Shown here: piece by piece, positions 62,704 through 64,000 of the stretch
How the letters are laid out: the number at the start of each line of letters is the position of its first letter
How positions within the stretch are numbered: the first letter of the stretch is position 1
From: Finegoldia magna_K
GTDB taxonomy: Bacteria > Bacillota > Clostridia > Tissierellales > Peptoniphilaceae
DNA: 64,000 nucleotides
Reading direction: 5' to 3'
NCBI GenBank assembly: GCA_032548025.1
Contig: JAWGCW010000009.1
Coordinates: 21,967-85,966 of the forward strand
The notes under the pieces: generated by a model
What the model was told of the DNA's origin: nothing
Database searches by the model: none
What the model saw: the letters and a program-made list of their open reading frames with translations, nothing else
Program-made: the position numbers and the translations under genes

Positions 62704-63873
62704 ATGTTAAAAAGTATAGCATTTATAATTATTTTTTCGTTATTTTTGGGAAGTTTTTTCAAGAAAATAAAACTTCCACCTATTCTTGCGTTTTTGCTTG
62801 TAGGAATTGCGATGGGCCCTTTTGCAATGAATCTGATTGACAAAAAGATTTTGGATATTTCATCGGAGATAAGAACCATTGCACTTGTGATAATACTAAC
62901 TCGTGCGGGTTTGTCGTTGGATATTGATGATTTGAAAAAAATCGGACGACCGGCAGTGTTAATGTGTTTCGTGCCGGCAGTTTTTGAAATGTGCGCTGTG
63001 GGAATATTAGCACCGATATTTTTGAAGGTGGATGTGTTGGATGCATTTATCATTGGCTCAATAATCGCTGCCGTGTCTCCTGCAGTAGTCGTTCCACGAA
63101 TGATAAGATTAATCGAAGAAGGCTACGGAGATGAACACAAAATCCCACAACTTATTTTGGCAGGAAGTAGCTGCGACGATGTGTTCTGCATAGTTGTGTT
63201 CACATCGCTGACATCTCTCGCACAAACAGGAGATATCAATGTGTTCAAATTCATCGCCATTCCTTTTTCTATTTTAATTGGAAGTGTAATAGGAGCTGGA
63301 ATAGGATTTTTGTTGGTGAGATTTTTCAAAAGATTTCACATGCGTGACACTGTGAAAGTGTTGATTGTGTTGAGCATTTCGTTCTTGCTTTTAGAATTGG
63401 AAAAAATCACACCGATTCCATTTTCGGGACTAATCGCAATAATGGCGATGTCCATGGTTGTAAAGAAGATTTACGAAGATTTGGCTGAAAGACTATCAGA
63501 AAAATACAATAAATTGTGGGTTGGCGCAGAAATATTCTTGTTCGTATTAGTAGGAGCGACTGTTAATGTAAAATACGCGATAAATTCTGGAATTATGGTA
63601 GTTGTTTTGGTAATTTGTGCATTGGTTTTCAGAATGATGGGGGTGTATGCATCTGTTTTGAAAACAAAATTAACACCAAAAGAAAGATTGTTCTGCATGA
63701 TAGCCTACACTCCAAAAGCAACTGTTCAAGCAGCAATCGGTGCAATTCCTCTATCAATGGGATTGAAGGTGGGGGATATGGCATTGACTGTAGCGGTTAT
63801 TTCTATTTTGATCACTGCACCATTTGGAGCGATAATGGTGGATAATTTGTATAAGAAATTGTTAACAAGATAA
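62704..63873 (+). CDS. Cation/proton antiporter (CPA family)
   Basis: This 389-residue membrane protein has about eleven helices. It opens LPPILAFLLVGIAMGPFAMNLID, typical of the Na+/H+ exchanger domain of CPA transporters, with RAGLSLDIDDL and a central GSSCDDVFCIVVF segment holding the paired aspartates expected for ion exchange. The start is set at ATG 62704 after TGGAGG; the frame before it crosses the upstream terminator. The ion carried is not known. It stands alone before the insertion sequence. Confidence 0.9.
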   Translation: MLKSIAFIIIFSLFLGSFFKKIKLPPILAFLLVGIAMGPFAMNLIDKKILDISSEIRTIALVIILTRAGLSLDIDDLKKIGRPAVLMCFVPAVFEMCAVGILAPIFLKVDVLDAFIIGSIIAAVSPAVVVPRMIRLIEEGYGDEHKIPQLILAGSSCDDVFCIVVFTSLTSLAQTGDINVFKFIAIPFSILIGSVIGAGIGFLLVRFFKRFHMRDTVKVLIVLSISFLLLELEKITPIPFSGLIAIMAMSMVVKKIYEDLAERLSEKYNKLWVGAEIFLFVLVGATVNVKYAINSGIMVVVLVICALVFRMMGVYASVLKTKLTPKERLFCMIAYTPKATVQAAIGAIPLSMGLKVGDMALTVAVISILITAPFGAIMVDNLYKKLLTR

Positions 63874-63895
63874 AAAATTAAAAAACTAGAATAAC

Positions 63896-63946
63896 TGGCG
63901 GTGACCTGAACCCCAAAATCCGGAATACGGATGGAGGGGTTTTTGT
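63896..63946 (+). mobile_element. Probable left end of an IS3-family insertion sequence
   Basis: The sequence TGGCGGTGACCTGAACCCCA begins with TG and leads into an OrfA-like gene within 50 bases, as in IS3-family left ends. The matching right end is outside the window, so the exact tip cannot be set. Confidence 0.55.
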
Positions 63947-64000
63947 ATGCCAAACTACACAAAAGAATTTAAAATAAAATTAGTACTAGAATACTTATCA
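63947..64000 (+). CDS. IS3-type transposase OrfA, start only
   Basis: The visible 18 codons, MPNYTKEFKIKLVLEYLS, match the start of the helix-turn-helix OrfA proteins of IS3-family elements. The ATG follows GGAGGGG. The gene runs off the window end, so completeness is unknown. Confidence 0.75.
   Translation, partial: MPNYTKEFKIKLVLEYLS

Noticed and set aside
1..64000. CRISPR arrays, tRNA and rRNA genes
   Set aside because: No regularly spaced short repeats and no cloverleaf or rRNA-like stretches were recognised on either strand by eye; small RNAs cannot be ruled out.

Overview
The window is low-GC, AT-rich DNA of a Gram-positive anaerobic coccus, most likely Finegoldia magna or a close relative in Peptoniphilaceae. 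Three secreted proteins carry triple cell-wall-binding (CWB2) repeats. One of them also contains a module that closely resembles the albumin-binding GA module of F. magna protein PAB. Genes of anaerobic metabolism (pyruvate formate-lyase, L-serine dehydratase) fit this. The species call rests on recognising these families, not on a search.

Layout. 1-3.0 kb: end of an ABC exporter and an AEC permease. 3.1-6.0 kb: ascorbate-type PTS operon with a transaldolase. 6.1-14.6 kb, minus strand: a six-gene defence operon (XRE regulator, hsdM, hsdS, a DUF3800-like gene, hsdR, an Abi_C-like gene) with overlapping genes at every junction. 15.1-24.9 kb: secA, prfB with its programmed +1 frameshift, a lone HipA-like kinase, a peptidase/DUF1292/HAD/peroxiredoxin/radical-SAM operon in which the HAD gene is frameshifted, and a P-loop protein. 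25.4-28.7 kb: two minimal M50-like membrane proteases, two unknown proteins, and a ComK-like gene divergent from an orphan sigma-like factor. 28.9-33.3 kb: nitroreductase and a CtsR-type dnaJ-clpB operon. 34.0-44.1 kb: galU, a LytTR two-component system, a heterodimeric ABC exporter and two CWB2 surface proteins. 44.2-52.3 kb: sdaAB-sdaAA, an ECF S component and a 1918-residue CWB2/GA/LRR surface protein. 52.4-58.1 kb: murA, recD2, comF, a neutral metallopeptidase and a membrane protein. 58.2-64 kb: pflB, a pflA-Crp/Fnr fusion gene, a membrane protein, a cation/proton antiporter, and the start of an IS3-type transposase.

Most notable observations. (1) The pyruvate formate-lyase activating enzyme is fused in one reading frame to a full-length Crp/Fnr regulator, with an internal ribosome-binding site and start before the regulator half, and a perfect Crp/Fnr-like palindrome lies upstream of pflB. 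(2) A ComK-like gene has a near-consensus promoter whose 17-bp spacer contains a perfect LexA/SOS box, and it lies opposite a sigma-like gene. (3) A dispersed intergenic repeat of about 150-190 bp folds into two stacked helices, and both stem sequences differ between copies with compensating changes; five full plus-strand copies, one full minus-strand copy and several fragments are visible. (4) The type I restriction operon carries two accessory genes (DUF3800-like and Abi_C-like) that look translationally coupled to it.
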